This document shows positions 7,844-17,313 of a DNA stretch of 64,000 nt, in pieces. The notes below the pieces were generated by a model. The model did no database searches, had not been told where the DNA came from, and was given only the letters and a program-made list of their open reading frames with translations. The position numbers and the translations under genes were made by a program. This stretch comes from Yoonia vestfoldensis SKA53. GTDB lineage: Bacteria > Pseudomonadota > Alphaproteobacteria > Rhodobacterales > Rhodobacteraceae. How positions within the stretch are numbered: the first letter of the stretch is position 1; each line of letters starts with the position of its first letter. The stretch is taken from NCBI RefSeq assembly GCF_000152785.1, contig NZ_CH672414.1, forward strand, positions 2,462,443-2,526,442, in the 5' to 3' direction.

Positions 7844-9304
7844 ATGCTGATCATGGATCACGACCGCGCGGGCGGCTATTGGGGTGCGGTTTACGCGTTT
7901 TGTGCCGTCAAGGGATTGCAGGTTGTCATCGACGGACCTGTGGGCTGCGAAAACCTGCCGGTGACGTCGGTCTTGCATTACACCGACGGCTTGCCACCGC
8001 ATGAATTGCCGATTGTCGTGACCGGCCTGGGCGAGACCGAGATGGGCGAAGGCACCGAGGCGGCGATGAAACGCGCTTGGGAAGTGCTTGATCCCGCACT
8101 GCCTGCCGTGGTTGTCACAGGGTCGATTGCCGAGATGATCGGGGGCGGTGTCACGCCGCAAGGTACCAATATCCAGCGGTTCCTGCCGCGCACGATTGAC
8201 GAGGATCAATGGGAAGCCGCGGATCGCGCGATGACCTGGATCTTCACCGAATTCGGCATGACCAAAGGCCGGATGCCCCCTGAAAAGAAGCGGACCCCAG
8301 GCGAGGCGCCGCGCGTCAATATTTTGGGTCCGATGTATGGCGCGTTCAACATGCCATCCGATCTGGCCGAGATCCGGCGTCTGATCGAAGGCATCGGGGC
8401 CGAGGTCAATATGGTGATGCCTTTGGGTGCCCATGTGGCCGAAATGCGCAATCTGGTGAATGCGGATGTGAATATCTGCATGTACCGCGAATTCGGGCGT
8501 GGTTTGTGCGAGGTGCTGGGCAAGCCCTATCTGCAAGCGCCGTTCGGGATTGATTCCACCACGAAGTTCCTGCGCAAGCTGGGCGAATTGACGGGGCTTG
8601 ACCCCGAACCGTTCATCGAATGCGAGAAGCATTCTACCATCAAACCCGTCTGGGATTTGTGGCGGTCGGTGACGCAGGATTTCTTTGCCACTGCCGAATT
8701 CGCGATTGTCGCGAATGAAACCTATGCCCGCGGCATCCGCCATTATCTTGAGGGTGATCTGGGTTTCCCATGTGCCTTTGCTGTTGCGCGCTGCCGCGGC
8801 AAAAAGACCAACAATGACGAAGTGCGCGCAATGCTGCATGCCAAGCGCCCGCTGATCGTCATGGGATCGATCAATGAAAAGATGTATCTGGCCGAAATGA
8901 AGGCCGGACATGGGCCAAGCCCGGTGTTCATCCCCGCCTCTTTCCCCGGTGCCGCGATCCGGCGCGCCACGGGCACGCCGTTCATGGGCTATGCCGGTGC
9001 GACCTATGTGCTGCAAGAGGTCTGCAACGGGTTGTTCGACGCTTTGTTCCATATCCTGCCGCTTGGCAGTGAGATGGACAAAACCGATGCCACGCTGACG
9101 CCTTTGCGCCGCGATTTCCCTTGGGATGCGGATGCACAGGCCAAGCTGGACGAGATCGTGGCGACGCACCCGATCCTCACACGAATTTCCGCCGCCAAGT
9201 CTCTGCGCGATGCCGCAGAGCGGGCTGCGCTCGACGCCGGCAACGACAGGGTCGTGCTGGAGACCGTCGAAACCCTGCAACCATCCTTGGGAGGACGCAA
9301 ATGA
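7844..9304 (+). CDS. bchZ: chlorophyllide a reductase subunit BchZ
   Basis: NifK/BchB-like subunit, 486 residues, partner of BchY in chlorophyllide a reductase. The start is set at ATG 7844 ([19 protein letters not shown]) because a CGAGGGGCGG ribosome-binding site precedes it and because the longer in-frame start at 7733 would translate the GC-rich repeat. Conserved-looking segments include [13 protein letters not shown] and [18 protein letters not shown]. The final TGA overlaps the pufQ ATG (ATGA), joining bacteriochlorophyll synthesis genes directly to the puf operon. Confidence 0.94.
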   Translation: MLIMDHDRAGGYWGAVYAFCAVKGLQVVIDGPVGCENLPVTSVLHYTDGLPPHELPIVVTGLGETEMGEGTEAAMKRAWEVLDPALPAVVVTGSIAEMIGGGVTPQGTNIQRFLPRTIDEDQWEAADRAMTWIFTEFGMTKGRMPPEKKRTPGEAPRVNILGPMYGAFNMPSDLAEIRRLIEGIGAEVNMVMPLGAHVAEMRNLVNADVNICMYREFGRGLCEVLGKPYLQAPFGIDSTTKFLRKLGELTGLDPEPFIECEKHSTIKPVWDLWRSVTQDFFATAEFAIVANETYARGIRHYLEGDLGFPCAFAVARCRGKKTNNDEVRAMLHAKRPLIVMGSINEKMYLAEMKAGHGPSPVFIPASFPGAAIRRATGTPFMGYAGATYVLQEVCNGLFDALFHILPLGSEMDKTDATLTPLRRDFPWDADAQAKLDEIVATHPILTRISAAKSLRDAAERAALDAGNDRVVLETVETLQPSLGGRK

Positions 9305-9525
9305 CTGATTTCACCACAGACGCACCGATGACACGGGCGCGGCACACGGCCCCGAAACGGGAATATTATGCGTATTTCGCGCTGATCTTTCTGGCGACCC
9401 TGCCGCTGGCGATCCTGACATGGGTCCTGTTTGCGGCGCGCCGGATGGAGCTGCCCGAACACGGGCCCATCGCCAAGGCCTGGACCCAGGCGCGCATCAT
9501 CACGCCGCATATCTTCAACGCATGA
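9301..9525 (+). CDS. pufQ: PufQ
   Basis: Small membrane protein of 74 residues with one predicted transmembrane helix (about residues 22-45, [23 protein letters not shown]) after a polar N-terminus. PufQ is implicated in bacteriochlorophyll synthesis or delivery for assembly of the photosynthetic complexes. The ATG overlaps the bchZ stop and follows a GGGAGGA ribosome-binding site. It is the first gene of the puf operon, as in Rhodobacter. Confidence 0.88.
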   Translation: MTDFTTDAPMTRARHTAPKREYYAYFALIFLATLPLAILTWVLFAARRMELPEHGPIAKAWTQARIITPHIFNA

Positions 9526-9542
9526 AGGTACGGCACGACATT

Positions 9543-9558
9543 TGTCCGGAAACGGACA
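9543..9558 (+). other. hairpin in pufQ-pufB spacer
   Basis: TGTCCG stem closed by a GAAA tetraloop and followed by CGGACA, in the 147-nt untranslated spacer between pufQ and pufB. GNRA-capped hairpins are stable and could act in processing of puf mRNA 5' of the abundant pufBA segment. No -35/-10 pair was found in the spacer. Confidence 0.4.
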
Positions 9559-9672
9559 TCACGATATTCGTCATTCCCCCCCGGGATGGCGGATTAGGGC
9601 AGAGGACAAGCTTCTGTCGTAACCCGGCCGCGGGGGCTGCGCGGCGTCAGTATTCTATTTTGGAGACAAAAC

Positions 9673-9828
9673 ATGGCTGACAAATCCGACCTTTCGTTCA
9701 CAGGTCTCACTGATGAGCAAGCGCAAGAGCTGCACTCAGTTTATATGAGCGGGTTTACGATCTTCACGATCGTGGCCGTCGTCGCGCATATTCTGACGTA
9801 CATCAAGCTGCCTTGGTTCAACTGGTAA
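9673..9828 (+). CDS. pufB: light-harvesting 1 beta subunit PufB
   Basis: 51-residue LH1 beta polypeptide (starts [20 protein letters not shown], ends KLPWFNW). One transmembrane helix carries the His that ligates bacteriochlorophyll (VVAHILTY), and the GLT-EQ-LH N-terminal signature of the beta family is present. It oligomerises with PufA into the ring around the reaction centre. A GGAG ribosome-binding site lies 8 nt upstream. The pufA start follows after a 16-nt spacer. Confidence 0.96.
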   Translation: MADKSDLSFTGLTDEQAQELHSVYMSGFTIFTIVAVVAHILTYIKLPWFNW

Positions 9829-9844
9829 GAAGAGGAATATCCAC

Positions 9845-9997
9845 ATGGCACAGTTCTATAAGATCTGGCTGGTTTTCGACCCACGCCGCGTATTCGTGGC
9901 ACAGGGCGTTTTCCTGTTCCTGCTGGCAGCGATGATTCACCTCGTCCTGCTGAGCAATGAAGCAACAAACTGGTTCCAGCTGGCCTTTGGCGGTTGA
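9845..9997 (+). CDS. pufA: light-harvesting 1 alpha subunit PufA
   Basis: 50-residue LH1 alpha polypeptide with the typical [18 protein letters not shown] segment and the bacteriochlorophyll-ligating His in MIHLVLL. Single transmembrane helix with a cytoplasmic N-terminus. It is followed by a strong GC-rich hairpin that separates the high-abundance pufBA mRNA segment from pufLM. Confidence 0.96.
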   Translation: MAQFYKIWLVFDPRRVFVAQGVFLFLLAAMIHLVLLSNEATNWFQLAFGG

Positions 9998-10021
9998 TCA
10001 GCGCTTTCAATAACATCGCTA

Positions 10022-10044
10022 CGGGCGGGACTTTGGTCCGCCCG
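10022..10044 (+). other. pufA-pufL intercistronic hairpin
   Basis: Stem CGGGCGG(G)AC paired with GTCCGCCCG around a TTTG loop, 25 nt after the pufA stop and with no U-tract. In Rhodobacter capsulatus a hairpin at this place blocks 3'-5' decay of the pufBA transcript and sets the LH1 to reaction-centre ratio. The same role is inferred here from position and shape. Confidence 0.7.
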
Positions 10045-10120
10045 CGGCAAACACCGACATTGACGATCACAGGGCGCAGCCGAACGGGGATGCAGGGCCT
10101 GTAGCATATGGAGTAGGAAG

Positions 10121-10951
10121 ATGGCACAGCTCAGCTTCGAAAGAAAATACCGGGTCCGTGGCGGGACATTGGTAGGCGGAGATCTGTTCGACTTTTGGGT
10201 GGGGCCATTTTATGTTGGCTTCTTCGGGGTCACGACGTTCTTTTTCGCCGTCCTTGGGACAATCATGATTTTTTACGGGGCCAGCCAAGGCCCAACATGG
10301 AATCCGTGGCTGATTTCGATTGATCCGCCACCACTCGAATACGGCCTTGGTGCCGCACCTTTGCTGCAAGGCGGATTGTGGCAGATCATCACGATCTGCG
10401 CTGTCGGTGCCTTCCTCAGCTGGATGATGCGCGAGGTCGAAATCTGCCGCAAACTGGGCATCGGCTATCATGTGCCTTTTGCCTTTGGCGTTGCGATCTT
10501 TGCCTATGTCACGCTGGTCATTATCCGGCCGGTGTTGCTGGGGGCTTGGGGACATGCGTTTCCTTATGGCATCTTCAGCCACCTCGATTGGGTGAATAAC
10601 GTGGGCTATGCTTACGGCAACTTCCACTACAACCCGGCCCATATGGTCGCGATCAGTTTCTTCTGGATCACGACACTGGCGCTGGCGCTGCATGGATCGC
10701 TGGTTTTGTCCGCGGTCAACCCCGGCAAGGGCAAGACCATCGGCGCGCCTGATCACGAAGACACCTATTTCCGCGATCTGATCGGCTATTCGATCGGGCC
10801 ACTGGGTATTCACCGTCTGGGCCTGTTCCTTGCGCTGATGGCCGGTTTCTGGAGCGCGGTCTGTATCGTGATTTCCGGCACCATCTGGTTCGAGGAATGG
10901 ATCGTCTGGTGGGATTGGTACTATGAACTGCCCTGGTGGGTAGACCTGTAG
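10121..10951 (+). CDS. pufL: photosynthetic reaction centre L subunit
   Basis: 276-residue integral membrane subunit with five transmembrane helices. With PufM it binds the special-pair bacteriochlorophylls, bacteriopheophytins, quinones and non-haem iron. Recognisable segments are [27 protein letters not shown] at the N-terminus, the His region [19 protein letters not shown], and [17 protein letters not shown] in helices D-E with chlorophyll and iron ligands. A GGAGTAGGAAG ribosome-binding region precedes the ATG. Its TAG abuts the pufM ribosome-binding site. Confidence 0.97.
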   Translation: MAQLSFERKYRVRGGTLVGGDLFDFWVGPFYVGFFGVTTFFFAVLGTIMIFYGASQGPTWNPWLISIDPPPLEYGLGAAPLLQGGLWQIITICAVGAFLSWMMREVEICRKLGIGYHVPFAFGVAIFAYVTLVIIRPVLLGAWGHAFPYGIFSHLDWVNNVGYAYGNFHYNPAHMVAISFFWITTLALALHGSLVLSAVNPGKGKTIGAPDHEDTYFRDLIGYSIGPLGIHRLGLFLALMAGFWSAVCIVISGTIWFEEWIVWWDWYYELPWWVDL

Positions 10952-10963
10952 GAGGGTATGAAA

Positions 10964-11890
10964 ATGGCTGAATATCAAAATATCTTCACGCAAGTCCAAG
11001 TCCAGGGCCCTGCCGAAATGGGGGTCGTTGCCGACGCGGACACGATGCGCGAACGCACCAAAGGCACCCGGTTCTCGACCTTGCTTGGCCTTTTTGGCAA
11101 CGCCCAGATCGGGCCTGTCCATCTGGGATCAAGTGGGATGATCGCGGTCATCGGCTTTGCGGCATGGTTTTTCATCATCGGGATGAATTTCTGGGCCGAG
11201 GTCGGCTATAGCCCCGGTCTGTTCTTCCGTGACCTGTTCTGGCTGTCGCTGGAACCGCCGGGGCCACAATACGGGCTGGGCTTTGCGCCCCTGGCCGAAG
11301 GCGGATGGTGGCTGATCGCCAGCTTCTTCTTTCTGGTCGGGTGCTGTGCCTGGTGGCTGCACACCTATCAGCGCGCCAAGGCGCTGGGTATGGGGCTGCA
11401 TGTTGCTTACGCCTTTGCCGCGCTGCTGTGGCTGATCTTTGTGCTGGGTCTGATCCGGCCGATCCTGATGGGATCATGGAGCGAGGCCGTCCCTTACGGA
11501 ATCTTCTCGCACCTTGACTGGACCAACCTGTTCTCGATCACCCATGGTAACCTGTTCTACAACCCGTTCCACGCGCTTTCGATCGCGTTCCTTTACGGGT
11601 CGGTGCTGCTGTTCGCTATGCATGGTGCGACGATCCTTGCGGTCAGCCGTTTCGGTGGCGAACGCGAGATCGAACAGATCGTGGATCGTGGCACGGCATC
11701 TGAACGGGCTGCATTGTTCTGGCGCTGGACCATGGGCTTTAATGCCACGATGGAAGGTATCCACCGTTGGGCCTGGTGGTTCGCGGTTCTGACACCGCTG
11801 ACAGGTGGTATCGGGATCCTGCTGTCCGGAACTGTCGTGGACAACTGGTTCGTCTGGGCACAAATCCACGGCTATGCGCCCCTGAACTGA
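10964..11890 (+). CDS. pufM: photosynthetic reaction centre M subunit
   Basis: 308-residue reaction-centre M subunit with five transmembrane helices. The start is taken at ATG 10964 ([20 protein letters not shown]) rather than ATG 10958, because the GGAGGG site at 10951-10956 leaves 7 nt to 10964 but only 1 nt to 10958, and MAEYQN is the conserved family start. Segments matching bacteriochlorophyll and iron ligands include [24 protein letters not shown] and [12 protein letters not shown]. It is followed 11 nt later by pufX. Confidence 0.97.
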   Translation: MAEYQNIFTQVQVQGPAEMGVVADADTMRERTKGTRFSTLLGLFGNAQIGPVHLGSSGMIAVIGFAAWFFIIGMNFWAEVGYSPGLFFRDLFWLSLEPPGPQYGLGFAPLAEGGWWLIASFFFLVGCCAWWLHTYQRAKALGMGLHVAYAFAALLWLIFVLGLIRPILMGSWSEAVPYGIFSHLDWTNLFSITHGNLFYNPFHALSIAFLYGSVLLFAMHGATILAVSRFGGEREIEQIVDRGTASERAALFWRWTMGFNATMEGIHRWAWWFAVLTPLTGGIGILLSGTVVDNWFVWAQIHGYAPLN

Positions 11891-11901
11891 GGAGAGAGAC
11901 C

Positions 11902-12126
11902 ATGAAAAACAACGACATCCTCCAAATGAACAGCAAAAGCAGGCTGACCGCTGACATCACCTTCCTGATGCTCAAAGGTGCGGGTTATGCAGCGCTCTTC
12001 GTTGTGGCGATCTGGTTCTTCATCGGGGCGTTCGCCTTGATCGGCGAGGCACTGCCCGAGGAAAGCCGCAGCACGCCTGACCCGGTCAACCGGGCGGCAC
12101 CGATGGAAGACGCGGTCGCTGACTAA
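11902..12126 (+). CDS. pufX: intrinsic membrane protein PufX
   Basis: 74-residue protein with one transmembrane helix (about residues 22-48). The segment FLMLKGAGYAALFVVAIWFF, with its Gly-containing helix and the preceding polar N-terminus, fits PufX, which opens the LH1 ring for quinone exchange and organises dimeric core complexes in Rhodobacter. Position directly after pufM and a GGAGAGAGA ribosome-binding site support the call. No pufC-type tetrahaem cytochrome (no CXXCH motifs) follows. PufX sequences diverge strongly, so the name rests on context plus topology. Confidence 0.85.
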   Translation: MKNNDILQMNSKSRLTADITFLMLKGAGYAALFVVAIWFFIGAFALIGEALPEESRSTPDPVNRAAPMEDAVAD

Positions 12127-12135
12127 AAACCCATT

Positions 12136-12167
12136 GGATCAGGCATCGCGCGACGCCTGCCTGATCC
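12136..12167 (+). terminator. hairpin downstream of pufX
   Basis: Perfect 10-bp stem GGATCAGGCA / TGCCTGATCC with a 12-nt loop, 9 nt after the pufX stop. It lacks a U-run, so it may act as a 3'-end stabiliser rather than a terminator. Confidence 0.6.
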
Positions 12168-12169
12168 TT

Positions 12170-12290
12170 CGCTGTCGGATCACCCTTCCCTGGTCGGTCC
12201 GTCATTGGGATTTCGATCCCAGTTCCCTTCCTGTTGGCTACAGGAGACTAGCGTCGCAAGCGGTTCAATCCACTTGCGACGCTTTTTTAT
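12170..12290 (+). ncRNA. candidate small RNA from the puf 3' UTR
   Basis: The 120 nt after the pufX hairpin contain a TTCG-capped hairpin (TGGGAT/ATCCCA, 12206-12221) and end in a Rho-independent terminator (12251-12288). In Rhodobacter sphaeroides an sRNA, PcrX, is released from the 3' UTR of the puf operon and adjusts puf expression. The analogous position and two-hairpin structure make a counterpart possible here. No sequence comparison could be made. Confidence 0.35.
12251..12288 (+). terminator. Rho-independent terminator of the puf operon
   Basis: Stem GCGTCGCAAG pairing with CTTGCGACGC around an 11- to 12-nt loop, directly followed by TTTTTT. It lies only about 18 nt upstream of the dxs start, so dxs needs readthrough or a promoter inside this region. 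Confidence 0.85.
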
Positions 12291-12305
12291 TGCAAAGGTG
12301 ACGTC

Positions 12306-14240
12306 ATGACGAACCGCCCTTCCACACCCTTTCTGGACAGTATCGCAGGCCCTGCTGACCTGCGCCGGATGAATATGACAGCGCTTGCCAATCTCGCGGA
12401 TGATCTGCGCGCCGAGGTAATCTCGGCCGTATCCGAAACGGGCGGGCATCTTGGGTCGTCTTTGGGGGTGGTCGAATTGACCGTCGCCATTCACGCCGTG
12501 TTCGACACGCCGCGCGACAAGCTGATCTTTGACGTGGGCCACCAATGTTATCCGCATAAGGTGCTGACCGGCCGTCGTGACCGCATCCGCACTCTGCGCC
12601 AAGAAGGTGGGTTGTCCGGTTTCACCAAACGCAGCGAAAGCGAATACGACCCCTTTGGTGCCGCCCATTCCAGCACCTCGATTTCCGCCGCCCTTGGGTT
12701 CACTGTGGGCCGTGATCTGGGTATGCCCACGGGTGATGCGATTGCCGTGATCGGGGATGGCTCGATCAGCGCGGGCATGGCCTATGAGGCGATGAACAAC
12801 GCAGGGTCCGAAGGACGGCGGTTGTTCGTGATCCTGAATGATAACGAAATGTCTATCGCGCCACCTGTTGGTGCAATGTCGAAATACCTGTCGGGTCTTT
12901 ACGCATCGCCCTTGGGCGATCTGCACAAGATGGCCGAAGGGTTCGAATCCGTCCTGCCCGGCCCGATCCGTGACCATGCGCGGCGCGCGCGGCAGCTCGT
13001 GACTGGCATGCAATCGGGCAATACGGGTACCTTGTTCGAAAGCCTTGGGTTTTCCTATATCGGCCCGATCGACGGGCACGATATGTCCCAGCTTTTGCCG
13101 GTGCTGCGCGCGGCCAAGACCCGTGCCACCGGCCCCGTGCTGATCCATGTCTGCACCAAAAAAGGCAAAGGGTACGCCCCCGCCGAACAAAGCGCCGACA
13201 AATACCACGGTGTCGCGAAATTCAACGTGGCCAGTGGCGAACAGGCCAAATCGCGCCCCAACGCGCCCAGCTATACCAAGATCTTTGGCACGGCGCTGAC
13301 GGTCGAGGCGCAGCATGACCCACGCATCGTCGCGGTCACTGCCGCAATGCCCAATGGCACTGGGGTCGATATTATGGGCCAACGTTTTGGTAGCCGCGTG
13401 TTCGACGTGGGTATGGCCGAACAGCATGGCGTCACTTTTGCCGCAGGTATGGCAGCAAGCGGGCTGAAACCGTTCTGTGCGATCTATTCGACCTTCCTGC
13501 AACGCGGCTATGACCAGATCGTGCATGATGTTGCATTGCAAAACCTGCCTGTCAGGTTTGCCATCGACCGCGCTGGTCTGGTCGGCGCCGATGGCCCGAC
13601 ACATGCGGGGTCGTTCGATATCGGCTATTTGGCCGCCTTGCCCAATATGGTGGTTATGGCGGCAGGGGATGAATTGGAACTGATGCATATGGTGCGCACC
13701 GCCGCTGCCTATGACGAAGGGCCGATTGCGTTCCGCTATCCGCGCGGCGAAGGCGTCGGGCTGGACCTTCCCGAACGTGGCGAGATCATCGAAATCGGCA
13801 AAGGCCGGATCGTGCAGCAAGGTAGCGATGTTGCGATCCTGTCCTTTGGCGCACATCTGGATGAATGCCGCAAGGCCGCCCGCGCACTGGAAACGCAGGG
13901 CGTATCGGTCACCATTGCGGACGCGCGTTTTGCCAAACCGCTTGACCGCGCGCTGATCCGGCAATTGCTGCGCCATCACAAGGCGTTGGTCACGGTCGAA
14001 CAGGGCGCGCAGGGCGGTTTCGGGGCCATGGTGCTGCATGATCTGGCCAATGATGGGCTACTGGATGGGCGCTGTCAGGTCCGCACGATGACGCTGCCTG
14101 ACCGCTATATCGACCATGCTGCCCCCGATGTGATGTATGCCGAGGCCGGGCTGACCGCCGTCGATATCGCCGCAACGGCGATGCAGGCGGCCAATATCGG
14201 TCTGCGCAAGGTCCAGTCCCGCGTGGTGGATCAGGGTTAA
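12306..14240 (+). CDS. dxs: 1-deoxy-D-xylulose-5-phosphate synthase
   Basis: Thiamine-diphosphate enzyme of 644 residues that condenses pyruvate and glyceraldehyde 3-phosphate, the entry step of the MEP isoprenoid pathway. Transketolase-type domains are visible: the ThDP/Mg segment [18 protein letters not shown] near residue 150, the [14 protein letters not shown] segment, and the second domain with [14 protein letters not shown] and [15 protein letters not shown]. Its place immediately after pufX matches the extra dxs copy in Rhodobacter photosynthesis clusters and would raise isoprenoid supply for carotenoids and phytol. Another dxs may exist elsewhere in the genome. Confidence 0.95.
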   Translation: MTNRPSTPFLDSIAGPADLRRMNMTALANLADDLRAEVISAVSETGGHLGSSLGVVELTVAIHAVFDTPRDKLIFDVGHQCYPHKVLTGRRDRIRTLRQEGGLSGFTKRSESEYDPFGAAHSSTSISAALGFTVGRDLGMPTGDAIAVIGDGSISAGMAYEAMNNAGSEGRRLFVILNDNEMSIAPPVGAMSKYLSGLYASPLGDLHKMAEGFESVLPGPIRDHARRARQLVTGMQSGNTGTLFESLGFSYIGPIDGHDMSQLLPVLRAAKTRATGPVLIHVCTKKGKGYAPAEQSADKYHGVAKFNVASGEQAKSRPNAPSYTKIFGTALTVEAQHDPRIVAVTAAMPNGTGVDIMGQRFGSRVFDVGMAEQHGVTFAAGMAASGLKPFCAIYSTFLQRGYDQIVHDVALQNLPVRFAIDRAGLVGADGPTHAGSFDIGYLAALPNMVVMAAGDELELMHMVRTAAAYDEGPIAFRYPRGEGVGLDLPERGEIIEIGKGRIVQQGSDVAILSFGAHLDECRKAARALETQGVSVTIADARFAKPLDRALIRQLLRHHKALVTVEQGAQGGFGAMVLHDLANDGLLDGRCQVRTMTLPDRYIDHAAPDVMYAEAGLTAVDIAATAMQAANIGLRKVQSRVVDQG

Positions 14241-14257
14241 GCAGTCAGCCGCCCGTC

Positions 14258-16039
14258 CTATTTGCCCTTGAACTGGACATCGTAAAGCTGCTTGAACTTG
14301 CCACCGGTCGTCAGCAGATCGTCGATCTTGCCGCGTTCGACGATCTGGCCATTTTCAAGATAGCAGATTTCATCCGCATTCATCACGGTCGACAGCCGGT
14401 GCGCGATGACGATGGTGGTCACACCGCGCGTGATGGATTCAAGCGCGTCGCGCACCAAGACCTCGGAATGGCTGTCGAGCGCGCTGGTCGCTTCGTCCAG
14501 CAGCAGGATTGGCGCCTGCCGCAGCACGGCGCGGGCAATGGACAGACGCTGGCGCTGGCCACCTGACAGGAATGACCCATTCTCGCCAATCACCGTGTCA
14601 TAGCCCTGTGCGAGCTTTTCGATGAATTCATGCGCATGGGCCACTTTGGCGGCGGCGATGGCTTCGTCCTGGGTTGCGCCCTCGCGGGCCAGCAGCAGGT
14701 TGTCCATCACGGTCCCCGCAAACAGGAACGTATCCTGCCCGACGAAAGCGATATTCGCGCGCAAAGAGCTGAAGGTCGCGGCCTTTATGTCCTGCCCGTC
14801 GATCAGAACATTGCCCTCGGTCGGGTCATACAGCCGCAAGAGCAGGTTCAGCAGTGTCGATTTACCACCACCCGAGGGGCCGACAAGCGCCGTCGTCTTG
14901 CCTGGCTGGAACGCCATGTTGACCGATCGCAGGACCTGTTCGTTGTCGCCATAGGCAAAACAGACATCCGACAGTTCAACCGCCCCCGGACCCACGACAA
15001 GCGGTACGGCATCAGGGCTTTCCAGCATGGTCTGCTTGGTATCCAGCAATTCATACATCATCCGGACGCCGACCATGTTGCTTTCGATGACGACCCGCAT
15101 TTTCGACAGACGCATCGCCGGTTCATAGGACATCAGGAAAGCGGTGACAAAAGACATCAGCTGCCCCGCTGTTCCGGGCGCGCGGCCAAACAGATCAACC
15201 GCGCTGAGGACGACGATCGACGCGATGGCAAGGCCCGCCACGACATCCAGCAAGGGCATGGTCGCCGATTGCAGCTGAACGATCCGGTTGTTGCGGTCTT
15301 CGACCTGGCGGACCGCGGCCTCCATCCTGTTGGCCATGCTGGTTTCCAGTCCAAAGGCCTTGACCACCCGCGCACCCAGCGAGGTTTCCTGCACCACCCT
15401 GATAATCTCGCCCAGACCAGCCATTTCCTGCTGCATGACGTCCTGCACCAGCCGCAGGATGCGCTGCACCCCGTAAACCACGATGGGCGCCACGACGAGG
15501 CTGACCAGTGACAGCACCGGCTGTTGATAGACCATCACCGCAATCAGCCCGATCAGCGTCAAAAGATCGCGGATGAACCCCGCGACAATCGTGTCGATGA
15601 TGGCGCGCGCAGATTGCGCGCTTTGCGTCACCTTCAACAGCAGGTCGGATGATGCATTGCTGTTGAAAAACGCAACGCCCTGACCCAGCATCCGGTGGTA
15701 AATCTGCATCTGCTTTTGCGCGACGATCCGGTTGCCCGCCCGCGCCATCAGCACGGCCTGCACATACATCGCAACGCCACGAAACGCGAAAACAAGCGCG
15801 ACGCCCGCGCCCACAGCCATCACCCGGCCCCGGTTGTCGGGTGTCGATAGTGCATCAATGATCTGGCCCATCATCCATGCCGTCGCTGCCGTCGCCGTCG
15901 CCACCAGCACCATCGCGCCTGCGGCGGCAAGATATTTCCAGCGATGTTCGTGAAAGCTTTCCAGCAACAGACGCATGATCAGGCGATCCGCGGGTAAACG
16001 GGCCAGCCATCGCTCGTGCCATTTGGTCGGTTGTGCCAT
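14258..16039 (-). CDS. ABC transporter, fused permease and ATPase (MsbA-like)
   Basis: 593-residue half-transporter of the exporter type with an N-terminal six-helix membrane domain (about residues 30-330) and a C-terminal ATPase. Walker A is GPSGGGKST near residue 385, the signature is LSGGQRQR, Walker B is LLLDEATSALD near 510, followed by the His switch IVIAHRLSTV. Homodimeric relatives export lipid A, lipids or peptides. MsbA is possible but the substrate cannot be read from the sequence. It converges with dxs, with only 17 nt between the stop codons and no clear terminator. Confidence 0.9.
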   Translation of the reverse strand: MAQPTKWHERWLARLPADRLIMRLLLESFHEHRWKYLAAAGAMVLVATATAATAWMMGQIIDALSTPDNRGRVMAVGAGVALVFAFRGVAMYVQAVLMARAGNRIVAQKQMQIYHRMLGQGVAFFNSNASSDLLLKVTQSAQSARAIIDTIVAGFIRDLLTLIGLIAVMVYQQPVLSLVSLVVAPIVVYGVQRILRLVQDVMQQEMAGLGEIIRVVQETSLGARVVKAFGLETSMANRMEAAVRQVEDRNNRIVQLQSATMPLLDVVAGLAIASIVVLSAVDLFGRAPGTAGQLMSFVTAFLMSYEPAMRLSKMRVVIESNMVGVRMMYELLDTKQTMLESPDAVPLVVGPGAVELSDVCFAYGDNEQVLRSVNMAFQPGKTTALVGPSGGGKSTLLNLLLRLYDPTEGNVLIDGQDIKAATFSSLRANIAFVGQDTFLFAGTVMDNLLLAREGATQDEAIAAAKVAHAHEFIEKLAQGYDTVIGENGSFLSGGQRQRLSIARAVLRQAPILLLDEATSALDSHSEVLVRDALESITRGVTTIVIAHRLSTVMNADEICYLENGQIVERGKIDDLLTTGGKFKQLYDVQFKGK

Positions 16040-16120
16040 CTGCTCACATGTTCTTAATCCGGTTCAGAGGGTTCCTAAACCGTTTTGCGGATTTATGCGA
16101 TAGCCACACCAACAACTTCT

Positions 16121-16197
16121 TGGTGACCCCGGCAGGATTCGAACCTGCAACCTGCCCCTTAGGAGGGGGCTGCTCTATCCTGTTGAGCCACGGGGCC
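16121..16197 (-). tRNA. tRNA-Arg(CCU)
   Basis: The minus strand folds as a complete cloverleaf of 77 nt including an encoded CCA end. The acceptor stem is GGCCCCG/CGGGGTC, the D-arm contains GCTCAACAGGATAGAGC, and the anticodon stem GCCCC/GGGGC carries the loop CTCCTAA with anticodon CCT (16161-16163). The T-arm contains GGTTCGAATCC. It reads the rare arginine codon AGG. It diverges from the lacI-type gene on the plus strand. Confidence 0.97.
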
Positions 16198-16281
16198 GCC
16201 GGTTTGTTCAATGCCTGCGTTTGCTTGTCTGGTCAACGTCTCTCGGGCCAGCTAACCTTGGGCAAACGACAAGACAGGACC

Positions 16282-17313
16282 ATGCCTTTGACCAGCGATC
16301 ACAAACGCCCCCTGACCCTGCGCGATGTCTCTGAGGCATCGGGCGTCAGTGAAATGACCGTCAGCCGCGTCTTGCGCAACAAGGGCGATGTCAGTGCGGC
16401 AACCCGCCAAAAAGTGCAGGATGCGGCGAAACGCCTGGGCTATGTTCCCAACAAGATCGCGGGCGCGCTGGCGTCGTCGCGCGTCAACCTTGTGGCGGTG
16501 ATCATTCCGTCACTGGGCAACATGGTGTTCCCCGAGGTGCTGGCCGGCATATCAGAAGTGCTCGAAGACACCGACCTGCAGCCCGTTGTCGGCGTCACGG
16601 ATTACCTGCCCGAGAAAGAGGAAAAGGTCCTGTTCGAGATGCTGTCATGGCGGCCCTCTGGCGTCATCATCGCGGGGCTTGAACATTCCGAGGCGTCGCG
16701 CGCCATGCTGCGGCAGTCGGGCATTCCCGTGGTCGAGATCATGGACACCGATGGCGATCCGATTGACGCCTGCGTCGGCATTTCGCACCGGCGCGCGGGC
16801 CGCAAGATGGCCGAGGAAATCATCGCCGCCGGCTATAAAAAGATCGGGTTTATGGGCACCAAGATGCCGCTGGACCACCGTGCGCGCAAACGTTTCGAAG
16901 GGTTCACCCGTACGCTGGCCAAGGCCGGGATCGAGATTGCGGATCAGGAATTCTATTCCGGCGGGTCCGCACTGGCCAAAGGCCGCGAAATGACCGCCAA
17001 GATGATCGCGCGCAGTCCTGATCTGGATTTTCTGTATTATTCCAACGACATGATCGGCGCGGGCGGTTTGCTGTATCTGCTGGAACAGGGTGTCGCGATC
17101 CCCGATCAAATCGGGCTTGCCGCGTTCAACGGCGTGGAATTGCTGGACGGTCTGCCGCGCCAATTGGCAACGATGGATGCCTGCCGCCGCGAAATCGGGG
17201 TCAAGGCTGCGCAGATCATCGTGGCGCGCAATCAGGGGCTGGCGCGCGAGGATGAAACCACCGTCACGCTGAGCCCGAAATTGTCACCGGGCGAAACATT
17301 GCGGCGTAGCTAA
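16282..17313 (+). CDS. LacI-family transcriptional regulator
   Basis: 343-residue repressor with an N-terminal helix-turn-helix (LRDVSEASGVSEMTVSRVLRN, about residues 13-33), the hinge segment YVPNKIAGALASSR, and a periplasmic-binding-protein-like ligand domain. The start is ATG 16282; upstream in-frame sequence would run through the tRNA gene. Overall similarity is to GntR (gluconate repressor) members. No sugar genes are adjacent, so the effector and targets are unknown. Its stop overlaps the stop of the convergent gene by 4 nt. Confidence 0.88.
   Translation: MPLTSDHKRPLTLRDVSEASGVSEMTVSRVLRNKGDVSAATRQKVQDAAKRLGYVPNKIAGALASSRVNLVAVIIPSLGNMVFPEVLAGISEVLEDTDLQPVVGVTDYLPEKEEKVLFEMLSWRPSGVIIAGLEHSEASRAMLRQSGIPVVEIMDTDGDPIDACVGISHRRAGRKMAEEIIAAGYKKIGFMGTKMPLDHRARKRFEGFTRTLAKAGIEIADQEFYSGGSALAKGREMTAKMIARSPDLDFLYYSNDMIGAGGLLYLLEQGVAIPDQIGLAAFNGVELLDGLPRQLATMDACRREIGVKAAQIIVARNQGLAREDETTVTLSPKLSPGETLRRS

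Noticed and set aside
7523-9280. 585-codon frame antisense to bchZ
   Set aside because: Shadow of a GC-rich coding sequence; the composition is low-complexity His/Arg/Gly/Gln and it covers known bchZ motifs.
10958-10963. Alternative pufM start two codons upstream
   Set aside because: The ribosome-binding site would lie only 1 nt from that ATG; MAEYQN is the conserved start.
12180-14039. 619-codon frame antisense to dxs
   Set aside because: Same shadow effect; it also runs through the puf terminator and has no start signal.
16121-16197. tRNA-Arg as an integration site for a genomic island
   Set aside because: No integrase gene, no direct repeat of the tRNA 3' end and no change in gene content was seen on either side.
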